A stretch of DNA of 64,000 nt from Ascaris suum. Lineage: Eukaryota; Nematoda; Chromadorea; Rhabditida; Ascarididae. How positions within the stretch are numbered: the first letter of the stretch is position 1; each line of letters begins with the position of its first letter. The stretch spans positions 7,021,474-7,085,473 of the forward strand of contig CM024182.1 in the NCBI GenBank assembly GCA_013433145.1. Reading direction: 5' to 3'. The position numbers and the translations under genes are program-made. The notes below the pieces were generated by a model that was given only the letters and a program-made list of their open reading frames with translations, ran no database searches and was not told the origin of the DNA. Below, in pieces: positions 11,977 to 42,800 of the stretch.

Positions 11977-14766
11977 TAAACAAGTAGATCACTGAACAAT
12001 CCAGAAAATTAAAAACGGGTGGTGCTGCATGAGACGGCTAAACGAAGCCCACTCCCTCCTCCCTTTGAAGTTGATGGAGGACCGGTATCGGATCTCGTAC
12101 TACAATGTTTTGAAGGGATTATAAGTACACCGATAGCATCTCGGAACCATGTGAAAGCGGCACGTGAATACTTATTCCTGGGTGGAAATTCATACGACTC
12201 ATCATAACACTACTTTGGTAATAACAAGCTGTAAAATGATAGCTTCACTAAAAAAAAACTTGGCATTGGCTTGATAAATTCGAAGCGCGGACATCCTTAC
12301 CATGTGATAGTATCAGAATGAATCGGATAATATATAAACTGACGCTTGGTCTCCAAAATCAAGCGAAATGAAATCAGGAGGAAGGGGGAGGGGGTGCACG
12401 AGGGCGTCGCGTTGACGACATCCCTAAATCATAGGGATAAGCGGACTGTTTTCGTCATGAAAGAAGGTCACCCTTGCAATTCGATTGGTCAAGTGCTTCT
12501 ATCCTTCATTAAAAATCATACACACCGAATAAAATGACGGTTTGGAAAATTTCTTCTCCAAATTTTCTGCTCCAATAAAAAAAGAACTTAAATTTCTCCA
12601 TAAAAATAAGAGGTGAAATTCTGGAATTCTATAATTTCAAAGGAACCACTTAAATAACTAGATCATAAATTGTTCAAGTAAATCCAATTCAATGTTAGAT
12701 ATCAAAAATATTTCAAATAAACATCACCTAAAGGAAAGAAAAGAACACAAAAAAAAAACCATAGACAAATGGGAAGGGATATTTGAGCAGAGAGAAGATT
12801 TAGTGTGCGATAAGGAGGGGAACGCTAGCCAGCCGTTTACGCGTATCTCATCATCTCACTGCTCGCATTGCGCTCACTAAGAGCCATCAAAAGGATTAAA
12901 ATAACGCCAACTCGAGTGAACAACACCCCTATGCGCTTTTTAAGGGACGCCTTTAATGCTACCGCCCACAGCGCGTTTCGTTTAGTGCCACCCGACCGAC
13001 AAACCCCTTATGGCCAACGATCCGATGGTCACTACACAGCAAAGACACCGTTTTATTGATATTATACACCTCTTACTGAGAGCAAAATCCTCGTTTATGA
13101 TAGCGATAACCCCAGAGGTAGAAAAACCAATTGCCACTATACACCATTAGCTTGCACTTGAGGTTAGCCCATCAATACATCCTCCAATCGCCGCCTGTCG
13201 TGCAAAGCATCACTTACCTTGATGCCACAACACTTACCGTCCCCAAGAAGCACTCATACAACCTGAATCTATCGATTACGTCAATTATAAGTTGCATTAC
13301 ATTCAACAGCAAGATATCGAATGTCTCCTTCTAACACTATGAGTTATAAATAAGCAAATAAAACGAAACTTCAAATTTTATTTATTGAAGAAATATTTTG
13401 ACCAAAAACATGGACATATCTCAACTCCGATCAATAAACATATCAGTAGCAATGAAATAAATCTAATATTTAAAAAAAAACTAATATAAAACTACTAAAA
13501 TTGAAAACTCATCTATTTGTGCAATAATAGTACATGATTTATAATGAAATAGCAAATATAGTGACTGCTAGCTTCATTTAAAAGAAACGTTAGTTCAACT
13601 GTTGACTTTACCTCTACAGGCATTCCTCATATATCGTATCGTATCTCTTGTACACGTGGTAATCAGCAAACTTCCAACTTATCGTCATGATTTCTTCAGC
13701 ATATTAAAGGAACTCAATAAATCCTCCAAGGCAGACTTTCACCTTGGTGGGGGAGCAGTGGGAGAGAGAAGGGGGAGGGCTTGGTGACAACAAAATCTTA
13801 AACCTATGGTGCCATTACCTAAAACATTTCAAAAATGCTCTTAAAATGCTCCACTACGGGAACTGCTGTATTGTTGGGAACCTATAATATACCAATGGTA
13901 ACTATACTGAAAAACTTCACTGAATTGGGTACACTACCAAATAAAATGTTTTTGAAAAACTACTCAAATTGTAATGCAAAGTAATACTTTCCCATACAAA
14001 TGAACTAATAGCACACGATTCATATGGAAGCATAAAAAACGAAGCAAATGCAAATTTTTATCTACACAGTTTAACACAAACTACAAAAATTATTTATCAA
14101 ATTTTATGAAAATAAATGAAGAGAAAAGTACATTTCAAAAAAAAAAGCGAGAAAAACAACAACAAATCGTTGAATCAATAAAGCGAGAAAATATTGCACG
14201 GCAAGATGATCAGTTCTTCTACTATTGCATACGTGGATCTTTTGAGGCGGAAATGACGAGACAGCTACAGGTAATTTGGTAATTTGACGCTACAGGTAAT
14301 TTAATGCATCATTAAATATTGAAAAATTGAGAGATAAATAAAAAGTGCAAAAAAGGTGAACACTAAAATGTAATAAATACCCATCCTACCTCCTACCAAT
14401 CGGAACACCCAACTTTTGCTCTTCGCCGTTCCAAACAGTAAATGTGCGTGGTCACGAATGTTTTAAACATGCCATGCAAGTCAATTCAAATTGCCAATTG
14501 GTTTCGGTCCACTGCATATAGATAGGAATTCGATCAGAATCTACAGGAGCAGGGGGAAGGGAGAGCGGTTGGAAGGAGAGGGAAGGGAAAGGGAGAGGAA
14601 GGGGGGAGAGGGAGGGTAAGAAGCCAGAGGTCCGATGAAATTCAAAGAAAATGACAAATGCTTGCGAAGATTCTTGAATAATAATATGCATCTCAATGCT
14701 AGCAGCGAAGCTCACTGGCCGTCGCTTGCGAAAATCTCATTTAAAACTGACATTAAAAACGTGCAG

Positions 14767-31945
<17,179 letters not shown>

Positions 31946-32778
31946 CAAAGATTAATTTCTTTGCAACCGAAAGATTTCACTATTCAAGTATCACTTCCAC
32001 TGCAATAATAAAATTAAAAATTGTGCGTTTACTTAGTTGCGACATTATGTCTACTGTTTCCGCTGCAACGTTGAAATTATGCAGTAGTGAAATCGACCGC
32101 TGTGCGTCATTTTTTCCGAGTGAAATGCGCTTAGCGGTCGGTCATGAACAACTATAATGCAATTATTCTGCATATTTACACACCGTCACCCACAACATTC
32201 AGTAAGTTACTACTTCGTCGCCAGCCTATAATGGCTGGATAGCAGTCATGATACGCACGATGCATATCAATTCAGAGTGGATCCAGCCATTAGATTGCCT
32301 GTCGCCTAAAAAGTGGCCAATTTTCACATAGACCCTTCCGCTTCCTATATTTTAGTTGTTCGAATCAAACAACGATCATCCCAATAAAATATGATCCACC
32401 TATGATAGCCGGCGAATTCATATGTGGAATTTACGACGATGATAGCATATCACTTAGTTCAGAAATTACTACTATTGCCCAAGGTTTAACGATATCAAGC
32501 TATCAAGGTTTAACGATCTGGCTCGATGATATTGCTTTGTGGAGAGATTTTATCGACAATTAATGATTTGAAACGCTTCACTCAATTCATATAGTATCGC
32601 CTCAGATTCCATTACAATTCCGTCAGTGCAATCAACTCTAATAAACTCATCAATTTTATGTTCCAACATTCGAATAAATCTCGCAAATTTCTTTCGATGC
32701 AAATTCTGCCATAAATAATATCCTATATCACAAATTTGCATTGGCTATTTAGAGCTATATTCAAATATTCATAGGCCG

Positions 32779-32948
32779 GTCAAATTCCGACAGGTCGGCG
32801 TAACCTTCGGAGGTCAAATTCCGACAGGTCGGCGTAACCTTCGGAGGTCAAATTCCGACAGGTCGGCGTAACCTTCGGAGATCAAATTCCGACAGGTCGG
32901 CGTAACCTTCGGAGGTCAAATTCCGATAGGTCGGCGTAACCTTCGGCG
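32779..32948. repeat. 34-bp minisatellite, five copies
   Basis: The five units begin at 32779, 32813, 32847, 32881 and 32915 with exactly 34-base spacing and only one or two substitutions. Each unit contains the inverted repeat CCGAC-AG-GTCGG and the CpG-containing block GGCGTAACCTTCGG. It lies about 0.8 kb upstream of the RFC1 N-terminal exon. Confidence 0.97.
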
Positions 32949-33616
32949 TAAAAGTCCAGGTATAATGTCAAGTTCTAAAAATGAAAAAAAGGTCTCATTA
33001 GTTAGATCACTCATTACTCATTTCAGTCCTATTTCTTTTAAATTTCGCTTTTTTTGTTCTTCACGTATAAAAATTGATGGAATATAATTTCAAACTATCG
33101 AATGCATGGAAAAAGGAGAAAGAAATGTTCTCAATAAAAAACTCCAATATCGCTCGAATGCAAAACAAAGTCATAATAAAGCATACATTTGTCTCATATG
33201 CAAATTTGGGTTCTATGCAAATTTTGCAAATTTCCACACTGTCTTTTATATGCAAATTTAAGGCGTTTTAAGTCATTACTTTCATATCTACTCTATAAAT
33301 TAAAAGCCCCATTCTCGGTGAGTTGATGACAACATTAAATCCTCTTACTCCATTCCTCTGTCCAAAAAAAAAGAACAGTAGAAAAATTTCGTTGATCTCC
33401 GCTGCAGATCACTTCAAAATTCATAATCACGAATTATGATTTCAAACCTACTATATCTCCTATCACCATCAATAACATTTCGTTCATACAATAGCGTTCA
33501 GATAACTCATAACTTCGAGGAGCTAGAATCGTTAAATGGCTAGAAACTATCACTTATAATTGAGAAATTACTAATTAAATTTTTTTACCTAAATTAGAGA
33601 ATAATTAAATTAAATT

Positions 33617-33716
33617 AGTACTTAAAATAGAGAACACTTAATACTTAAAACAGAGAATACTTAAATCAAAACTGGTACTTAAAAACAGGAAATCTATTAC
33701 TTAAAAGCAGAAAAGC
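33617..33716. repeat. Degenerate TACTTAAAA repeat
   Basis: Several units of roughly TACTTAAAAnAGAGAA repeat with irregular 20-30-base spacing in the RFC1-SAE1 intergenic region. Confidence 0.7.
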
Positions 33717-36700
33717 TGTCATCTAACAAAGAATGCGACTAAAAAATTAAACGACTTTAACGATAGTAAACACAGCAATTGAAGACATATGAAAAATGAC
33801 AATAGCGAATGATCAAAAATAAAAAAAAATTAAAAAAAGTTCCACCTACCATTAATTACAGGAAGTTTTCGTGATTATCAGATCAATCTTCAATAATGCA
33901 CGAGTCGATGATCACCACATCGAGCAATCAATGATCGACTTCTATCACTGCCAATAAATATTCGCCTTATCAACGATCAATATGAATTAAAAATTTGCAT
34001 ACATCACAGTGGAATTTATTGGAAATACTAACGGAAAAATCAACACATACAACAAAGCATCTTTCAACGACAGAAAATAATTTCCGCAATCGTAACAGTC
34101 TAAATTTCACGTGTCGTTACTGCTCGAGTAAAACCCACCCCTCTGGAATTCTAGATTTCACCGGATTTTTCCGGAAGCGGAACATCGAGAATGGCTCTTT
34201 GAACTGTGGTTGTCTTCCCTCCTAAAGAGAATGCGACAAAAGATTGAACTTCTGACTTAAAGAATTGGGCAATCCTTTTGAGTACTACAATAGAATTGGA
34301 CGGGGTAGGAATAAGGATGGTAAGAAGGTATATAAATGCTACCAGCCGATAAGGATTGATGAAATACCGCTGAAAAAAATAATACCCCATTTAGGCACTT
34401 TAAAATTCCTGAACCACCCTAACTGCGCTCCAAAAATTCAGCAACAAAAAGTTCTAACGAGTGCATTTTAGTATTCAAACATAATCCCTCTAAAAGATAC
34501 CTCACAATCATATAATTATTTTCATATCCAATTGAGCATTCTGATCATATCCTTCACTATTACCCCACGGGTTTTACCATCGATATCGTTAACACACAGC
34601 ATCCAAAATAACCAACTTTTTATGTAATAATGGTAATTGACGGTAAGTTTCGTTCTTAAAAAATCGAATAGTTTACTAAATCATAAATGCTGTGTTCCGA
34701 TACGTTCAGCTAGTAGCGATTGCAACTGACCATCGAAAAACAATCAATGATCAGTAGACTGATCCGTCTAACCGTATCGCCAAACCTCATCAACAACTGA
34801 TCTGATTATCTAATCATTCAGTTACATTTCGACTGTAAACAAACATCAATAATAACTTCCATGCCACAGATATTTCATAATAAAGTTGAATTTTTCCACA
34901 CATTGAAATAAACTCCAACTCAGAAATCTTTCATATTTTTAGGGGGAAATACAATTATGGGATTTGAGTGAAAGATGGAAGGAGTGGAGCGAAGAGGAGG
35001 GGGAGGGAACCGGGAGGGAGAGGGGGAGGGAAGGAAGCAACCTGAAATTCTTAACTCCTAAAATCAAGTTTATACAATACTGAATTCATACCACAAAAAA
35101 GAATATGCATCATTTAAGAATAAAGGCCAATTCAATGAAACATTCACCCGAACACATTCCCACCTTCTTTAAGTCACTCATGGATCTTGCTACTTAAAAG
35201 ATTGGGTAAGTGAATGGGTAAAGGAAGGGCGGTAGGGGAAGGAGAAGAAGTAGGCAAGAAAGAAATGCTCGAAGTATTATGAAATGGGGGAGTTCAAGCA
35301 AGTGTTGGCGCGAGCTCATGCTCAAAGTTGCACCTATGTTTCCAAATCTTTTAGAGGACGCACAGGACCGAGCGGGGTTGAGCTAAATCTTAGAACCGAT
35401 CGAGATGGCATCTAAGTCAATGACCATAAGGAGGTGGGTCAGACACGGGTCCAGTGCGGCTATAGACATTCACCCACCTAAGAATTAAGAAGAGCGGAAA
35501 AGGTAAGGGGCAGGGATCGCAAGGTGTGGAAAGAACTTGGACTATGCATGAAATATTCGAATCCACGATGGTCTCTAACCAAGGTTTCTCAATTATTCCT
35601 TGTGGTAATTTATCTTTCAATCCATAAAATGTAACTTGTGAATTTTCTTGCAACTTGCATATTACCGCGCAATAAACCTATTGCAGGTTTGCTGCTGTTC
35701 TGTTTTGCTGCAAGTACGAGAATTTAAAAAAAAAATTACTTCATATAAAATTCACTTAGTAAATTTAAATTCAAATAAAATAGCCACATATGTATCCACT
35801 AGTCGGTAATGAATGAGCAAGCTCAACGATGATTACCCCAAGCGTTCCATGCCTAAACCACTAATATATCCAACACTCGGCAATAGCACAGGTAACTAAC
35901 GCGTGTGTGAACGATGTATTGTCCCATTCAGTAATACCATTCGATAGATTCGTGTATTTATTATCAATTAAGTCCTGTCCTCCCACCTTCGCCACCCATA
36001 CTATCCATCCCATGCGTTCTCTCCCTTCGATTCCTAACCCACCGTTCATCTAGCAAGTCGGACTTTAAACCTGAGGTTATTTCCGCTTCTGTAAGAACAA
36101 CTGCGAAGCGTACTAATTAGATACTGTCTACTACAATGCCTTTTTACTCTAACTAAAGTTGTGATGCTTTAATTTCCTTTTCTCTTTTATCGACAACAAT
36201 AATCCCATTTAGTGCTTCCTCAACCTTTATGCTTTTTACTTCTTGGCCCAAATTATTCGACTTCTGTGCACTACCTCAAAAACTTTCCCTCCAAATACCG
36301 TACCCAACCATTTATAAGCCCCAACTACTAGAAGTTCATCAGATTTCAAAACCGATATAAATTCGCAGAGGAACATATGAACGGAACTGGAAAAGAAGGG
36401 CTATATCATGTGCAAATTTTAAAATGCATACACATTCGAGGCTCAGTTCATGGTACCACACACTGGCTTAACTCTCTCGAAGTTCGGGTTACTTTTGATG
36501 ATATGCACCTCTCTTCTCGACTGCAAACCTTTACAACTCGATTTTGAGGTTCCAACTTTACACTGTCAAGAACTTTTGCAGGTGCAAGAAGCATCTGTCA
36601 AAAGTGCCTTTTATATGTATAAAAAATTAACGATAAGTTACAAATATAAAGATAAGACAGAGGTGAAATGTCGACAGGTGATGAATAATGGAAATAAACG

Positions 36701-38649
36701 ACAATATGGATGAGAGGGTATTTATTGAAAATAAAAGAACAACAATATGTGATAACAAATAACCTCAATGTGATCCAGTCAAAGAACCAATCGAACAATC
36801 ACACACACGCATGCAAACAAACAAACAATTTAACGTCGAGATTAGTTCCTTAGACCTTCAACTTAGAGATCTATGATCTCACATCTCTGCCAAGTCAACA
36901 ATCAAGTACCTGCCCAAATTCGTTCCCGTTGGGCAATCGCCTCTCTTATCACCGAGGTAATGGCGGGAGAGGTACTTCTTGTTAGGAAATTCTCTGAGAT
37001 TGTAAGGTATTCAGCACATCCATATTCCTCCCTGTCATAGAGGGGGGGGGGGGGTTGGAAAGCAGAGGAGGGGTGGAAGGCTGTTCAAAGTTATCCAAAC
37101 GGTTCACTTCAAAATCCTTCGCGGTAAAAAATTACGACATCCCACGCATTCTATATTTGAAATTCAGTATAATTCAATATAACAATACAATAATATAGTA
37201 TCAAAGTCAGAGGTAAGCAGGCACAACATGGTAATTGAAAACTATTGTCGCTACGACAAAATACTCGGTATTTTCCTGGTTAAATAAATACCAAACGGTA
37301 AAAAATGGTCAAAACTCTTGGTTAAAAAGTTACCAGTTAGAAAGAATTTCAAAAATCATAACACAATACTTATCATCATACGTGCATCCGGTGCCATTTA
37401 GAACGGTATCGGTTGGCATATCGCCAATAATAAATGAAAAAATTCAGCACAACATGAGCTCAAAAATAATATCGATTGATCAATAAAATCAGATCAATGC
37501 AAATGGACCAACATAACATGATGGCGACGACAACGATCTGATAGCTTACTGATAACAATAAAGATTTTCACTCAACGGATATGAGACCTAAGACATCAAC
37601 GATCGTGTCGCCTTCAAGTAAAATTATATGTACTATTGTCTTCAAGCAGGTATAACAGTACGGTCCTTAATATCCCTCTCAAATCACTTTAAAAATTGAG
37701 TCCTCCGTACCTTTAACATCAATTCACCTGGAAGTCGGGAAGGAGAACAAAGATTGGAGTCAATCCACAAAATATCGGGCAATATGTTTTGTAGCACAAA
37801 ACCACTCTAATTAAATGCCCCGAAAGCAAAGCGGGTATGTCCACATCTGCCTCGTTGTATTAAGCAGAATTTAAAAAATGGTACGTTTCAATGATCTATC
37901 AAAAAAAAAAAAAAAAACAAATGCAAAAAATCGCAGAAACGCAGAAACTAATGGAGCAATAATAAACAACATTTTAAAATATTTCTTAACGAAAATAAAA
38001 TAATCGAAAAATCAGTCAAACAATTGGTGGAAAATTACAAACAATACCGGCCGTTTCCAATGCTGAATAAAGAAACAAATTACGCAACGGTTCCTCGTTT
38101 TGTGAGAGCGCCTGAAAGAGATATGAAACAATTTATTTACAAGAAATCTATATTCTCCTCCCCTTCATCACCATTCCTCTCCCCTCTCAGCTGAACAACA
38201 TCTCATTACCCAAAAAAAACTACCCCTCGCAAGCAATAAAAGACCTAAAATTCTACCCCTCTCCACTTCCTTCTAAATAATTCATTAAAATCAGCAAGTA
38301 CGTAAGAGTGATCACTACCGTTTGCCCATATCTATGCGCCCGTCAAATCAGAACGATCAACACAAATCCTCAGAAGCAATCCATCTTTGTGTTTAATTAT
38401 AACTTAGGTATTTTACTGGTTAGACATGAATTCAACAGGTAAACGTTCAGAAACGCATTCGAATATTAAAACTCAAGCTTAACCATCGAAAGATTTTCAC
38501 TAGTGTTGATCGTCAAAATAAAAGCTCCGTCCAGTCCCTGAGGACCATTCTAGGTTCCAAATGCAGATATCACTATTCACTAGCATAAAAAAAATACAAA
38601 TCTCAAAATTCATTCAACGTAGAAGTAAGTTATAGCCAGCGATTAGCCA

Positions 38650-39847
38650 TTAGAAAGACCAATGCTTGGCTTCAATAATACCACTCTGGTCATCAAGCGC
38701 TTGTGCGGTACCAAGACGTGCAAACTGGATGTCAATAAAAAATTATGCAAATATATAAATAGAAACAAAGAATCAATTAGTTACCTTGACTACCTCTTGC
38801 CCAATTACTGCACCGACAATTGCACACGCAGGACTGAACGGCGGATCCATAAAGCTGAAAGATTATTTCAATTATTTACTCACTCACAGGCAGCTATTGC
38901 GATATATGCCTAAAATAGAAACCAGAAATTACAAAACAGATTGGCAAGTAGCCAAATCATTGAGTTTCGATAAATCCACCATCAATGAATCATTTTCAGC
39001 ATGAAACAACCACTTCATTCATTTCTTCAATACTGATTTCAGCTAGCTTCCAAATAAAAGAACCATATAGAGGGTCGTTATGCGTTCCCTTATTGTGTGA
39101 ATTAAGCTTCACCAGCAATGATCCCTCCTTCCTCAATCCTCTGCAAGAACTAGCAAACGCTCATATGCCTTAAACACCTATGGATAGAAAATAAACCAAC
39201 TCCTTGACAGCTTTACTTCACCACGATCGAAAACAAAAATCCAAAGAATATGTTGTTATGAACAAAAAATACGAATAGATGCCGTATACTCACATTTATA
39301 AGCCCACCACAACCCTATAGGAAAGCATGATTTCCTAATCACCGCCCACTTCAAGCAAAATATGAAAGCACGATTTCACATTTACATGAGCGCAACCAAA
39401 TTTGGAAATCTGCTATCCCGTAGAAGTCGATGAAAGCAAACCAACCCCCCCCCCCCCCTCCTCCTCCACTGAATTCACAGGTCACGGAACTCACAACTGT
39501 TGCTCAATTTAAATTCAGTTCTGAAGAGAATAAGTTGTTTAAAGACCGTTTTCTTGAATTATACGTTCACTGAGAAAACTACGAACGCTATACCCCCACT
39601 CCCCGTCCTCCCCATGGGGGGAGGGATGGGGGGGGGAGCTTATAAACAAGTAAATGCGATTGGGTAGATTCGATATTCAAAAGAAACTTTAGAAGATCAG
39701 TTAAAAGCACAACGCACAAAATCGCATCGCCTCCATCAAGAGGTTGTATCTCGAAATTACGATTGCAATTTTCCATCTCCTCTTTCCATAGTTTCAATAA
39801 CAATTCTGCGTTCACTTCATCATGCGTATCGTAAGCTCGAAGAAGTG
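38650..39847 (-). CDS. SAE1: SAE1 C-terminal exons
   Basis: Exon 39847-39718 encodes [20 protein letters not shown] and more. Exon 38854-38785 encodes [20 protein letters not shown], aligning to human EMAPVCAVVGGILAQEIV. Exon 38724-38650 encodes [20 protein letters not shown] and HWSF, then TAA. The last intron is only 60 nt. The last exon is the least conserved, but it keeps the G-I-x-E pattern of the SAE1 terminus. Confidence 0.85.
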
Positions 39848-42800
39848 CTAAACAAATAATAAATTATTAAATCAAACATCTTAGCATAAACGTGATGTGG
39901 ATTTGAACCTATATTAACTATTATTTCGATCAAATGTCTTATCCATTAACCTATCCCCCTACTCATCACTCTCACCTTCGGACTTTTGAAGACCGATTAT
40001 ACTTCAAGCCATGCCCTATATGCGTGAAACGGGATTTTGGGAGTTCAGTGCGGAAACTGCTCTCAGTAATGCTTCCAGTAACAAACCCACGCCTAGTATC
40101 ATATAAAAAATGTTTATTTTCATGTTTTACAAACAACGCCTTGCCATTATACCTCAATAAGATGCCGCTGGATTTCACAGATCATTTCCCGATGATAACC
40201 CTACGGTCTTCCCATATCATTCTCCTATGATAAGCCGACGGTCTTCCCATACTTACGAAAATCACTTTGATTCCAAAGATATTTTCATAGGCAATCAGAT
40301 ATGACACCAATGATTAAAAATGCCATCAGCAGAACAGATGTTCCTCCTAACCATATTCATCTCAACGTATGAAAGCGCTTTTTCATATTTGAAACCAACC
40401 CCCTTTTCCCCGGTCAATACAAGAAACGATCATTTTGCTCAAAGAAATTCCTCTTTATACGTAACCTCTTTGGTAAACACCCCGGATAATTTCGCAGATT
40501 CTGCCACTCTCGAAATAAATCTCTTTAATATTTTTCATCAGTTTCAGAAAACTAGTCAACTGCCATACCATCAATTTTAATTTCTATGTAACAGCGATCA
40601 CTTCATAATTCAAGAGAAAGAACTTACCACGGATCGGAAAATAGCAATTCGGGAGAATCCTCTTCGACTTACGGATTAATTTCTTCTGTGTCCAATCAAC
40701 GTTCAACGTCTCTTCCCAACTAGGGTATGGGACATTCTGCAACAAATCAATAAAAGCACGTCACGCACACATCATCAGGAATAATAACTTATCACTGAAA
40801 TATCACTGATAAACTTATCATTCAGATATCATCGATAAAAAAGTAAAGAAAAGATGCAACGAGATGCAGAATAATGAACTTCGGTCTTTTATTATTCGAA
40901 GAGGGCATTTCTTCACTGCGCCATCACCCCACAATTCAAATGCTTTAACACTAGAATCTGTAACACCTCAATGCATTATAGAGCATTCAATATGCATGTA
41001 GACATGAAGCAACTTCTAGATGAGAAAAGAATAGCTGATCACATGAAATACTTCAAAACCACTTAAGTTCAACCATTTAAGTGATGCAAAATGGAACTAT
41101 CTGCTAAATCCTCTAAGAGCAAATGCAATATCAGAGAAAGAGAGCCTTCTTTTGTTGAATAAGGGGGAGGGGGGTGAGGGGGGTGTATTCGAAGCTATAC
41201 GGTATGCGCATTAAAAAAAACATCCATGCACTAATAAAAAATTCCGATATATGTGAAAAACATCGAAGAAGCAATAGGTGACAACTATCAGTATCAACAA
41301 CACATTAAGAATCGTGACTTTTATGTTGTTTGTTCTTACCTATCGAACAATATACTACCATTTGCCCGTCTAATATCCCTTACCCACTACTACCCAATTT
41401 CATATCAATTCAGCATTCAACTCCACATTTCAAATCACGACTTTCCTCTCTTTAAAAATCATTTTTTTCAAACGGCTTTTCCCCTTTCGCCACGTTATCA
41501 TTCCCCTTGAAGTAACAAACGAAAATGTGCCTCTCAAAGATCCCCCATATGTTGTGAAAGAAAATATATTCAATAGAATCGCCTTAATAAGTGCTATGGA
41601 ATACCCACTACCTATTCAAAATCATCCCAATCATGCATATCTCCCTTCCCCCCCCCCCCCGATCTCTACACAGCACCACAACTCACAGAACTCCTATTTG
41701 AGATCACACCTATCGATGAACGACTACAGCAGTGAAAATCCTCCAACAAGAATCAAAACAAATCTAGATGAAAAAGAATGCCTAACCATTTTGATACGTT
41801 CATCTTCGTCATCACCGATATCGATGGTCTCGGGATGTTCAGCGCTGTTATCCGCGATAGCTGCATCGCTAGTATCGCAACGTGGCCTTTTTTCTGAATG
41901 CCTATATCCGTCAGATGGACGATCCAACATCACAGTATTAGAATCCATCCCTGACCGTTTCGGCGCTCTCCTTAATAAAATTATGCGCTCAATTAAATGA
42001 TTTGAATAATCCCTTAACAGAACACACTGAGAAAATGAAATACTAATAAAACGGTTACGCCCATTATAAAAGTGCAAAAAAAGAGTTGCCACCTTAACGG
42101 GATGCGTCTTACTTACTTAACAATGATATTATTTACTTACTTAAAATCACTCTCTAATAGCTCCTTCACCACTATTACTCAACAAATGTCGCATTAAAAT
42201 GAATCAAAGGCAAATAGGAGGGCAATCCTTTACAACGACCCTCTAAACAAGACTGAATAAAAATGAAGAAACATATACGAAAATTAGTTCTAATTTACCA
42301 ACAATAATATTATGCAAGGCATCCCTTATTTAGTATTACCTTCCTGTATTTTTTTCTCTTTTAGAACAATCCCCCTTTATATATTTAACACATACCTCAC
42401 TAGACTGTTCAAAAAAAGAGAAAAAAACCAACATTAAGAAGGTATGGCCGTTGAAGTCGAAAAAGCCGTAACCGGTCCAACCAAAGACACCACCGGCCGC
42501 GAACCTAGAGATTATCACAAACTTATAAATAATAACGCTATTGTTGCTACACTGCAATGAACGAAGAAGGCGCAAATGTCCATGAACCTAATTGACCTAT
42601 TTACTTCAGAAGACAAAATTTTGATCATTCAATCACCATTATCTTCACCATCTTCATCAAAATGGACTCAAAAGTGATTTCTGATCGATTCATTTCCCGC
42701 TCCTGTCTTAAAAATGAACACCTACAACGAACATATTCGGTGTTCCTTTCTCACATAACAGCCATAATCTCCAAACCTATTAGTCGAGTGACACAAGACC

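Larger units (their letters stand above)
10342..14766. other. Region between the tRNA gene and RFC1, no firm gene
   Basis: It contains a tRNA-like remnant, a (TA)n tract and a polypurine stretch at about 14546-14620. One possible minus-strand exon is at 13216-13262 (acceptor agattcag, donor ATCAAG|gtaagt, reading LYECFLGTVSVVAS). Nothing else is supported. Confidence 0.5.
31949..38649. other. Intergenic region between RFC1 and SAE1
   Basis: About 6.7 kb, AT-rich, with no supported exon. It holds the 34-bp minisatellite at 32779-32948, a degenerate TACTTAAAA repeat at 33617-33716 and a polypurine tract near 34965-35040. It presumably carries the RFC1 promoter, but no motif marks it. Confidence 0.6.

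Noticed and set aside
32779..32948. CRISPR-like array
   Set aside because: The units are contiguous with no unique spacers, and the setting is a eukaryotic genome, so this is a minisatellite.
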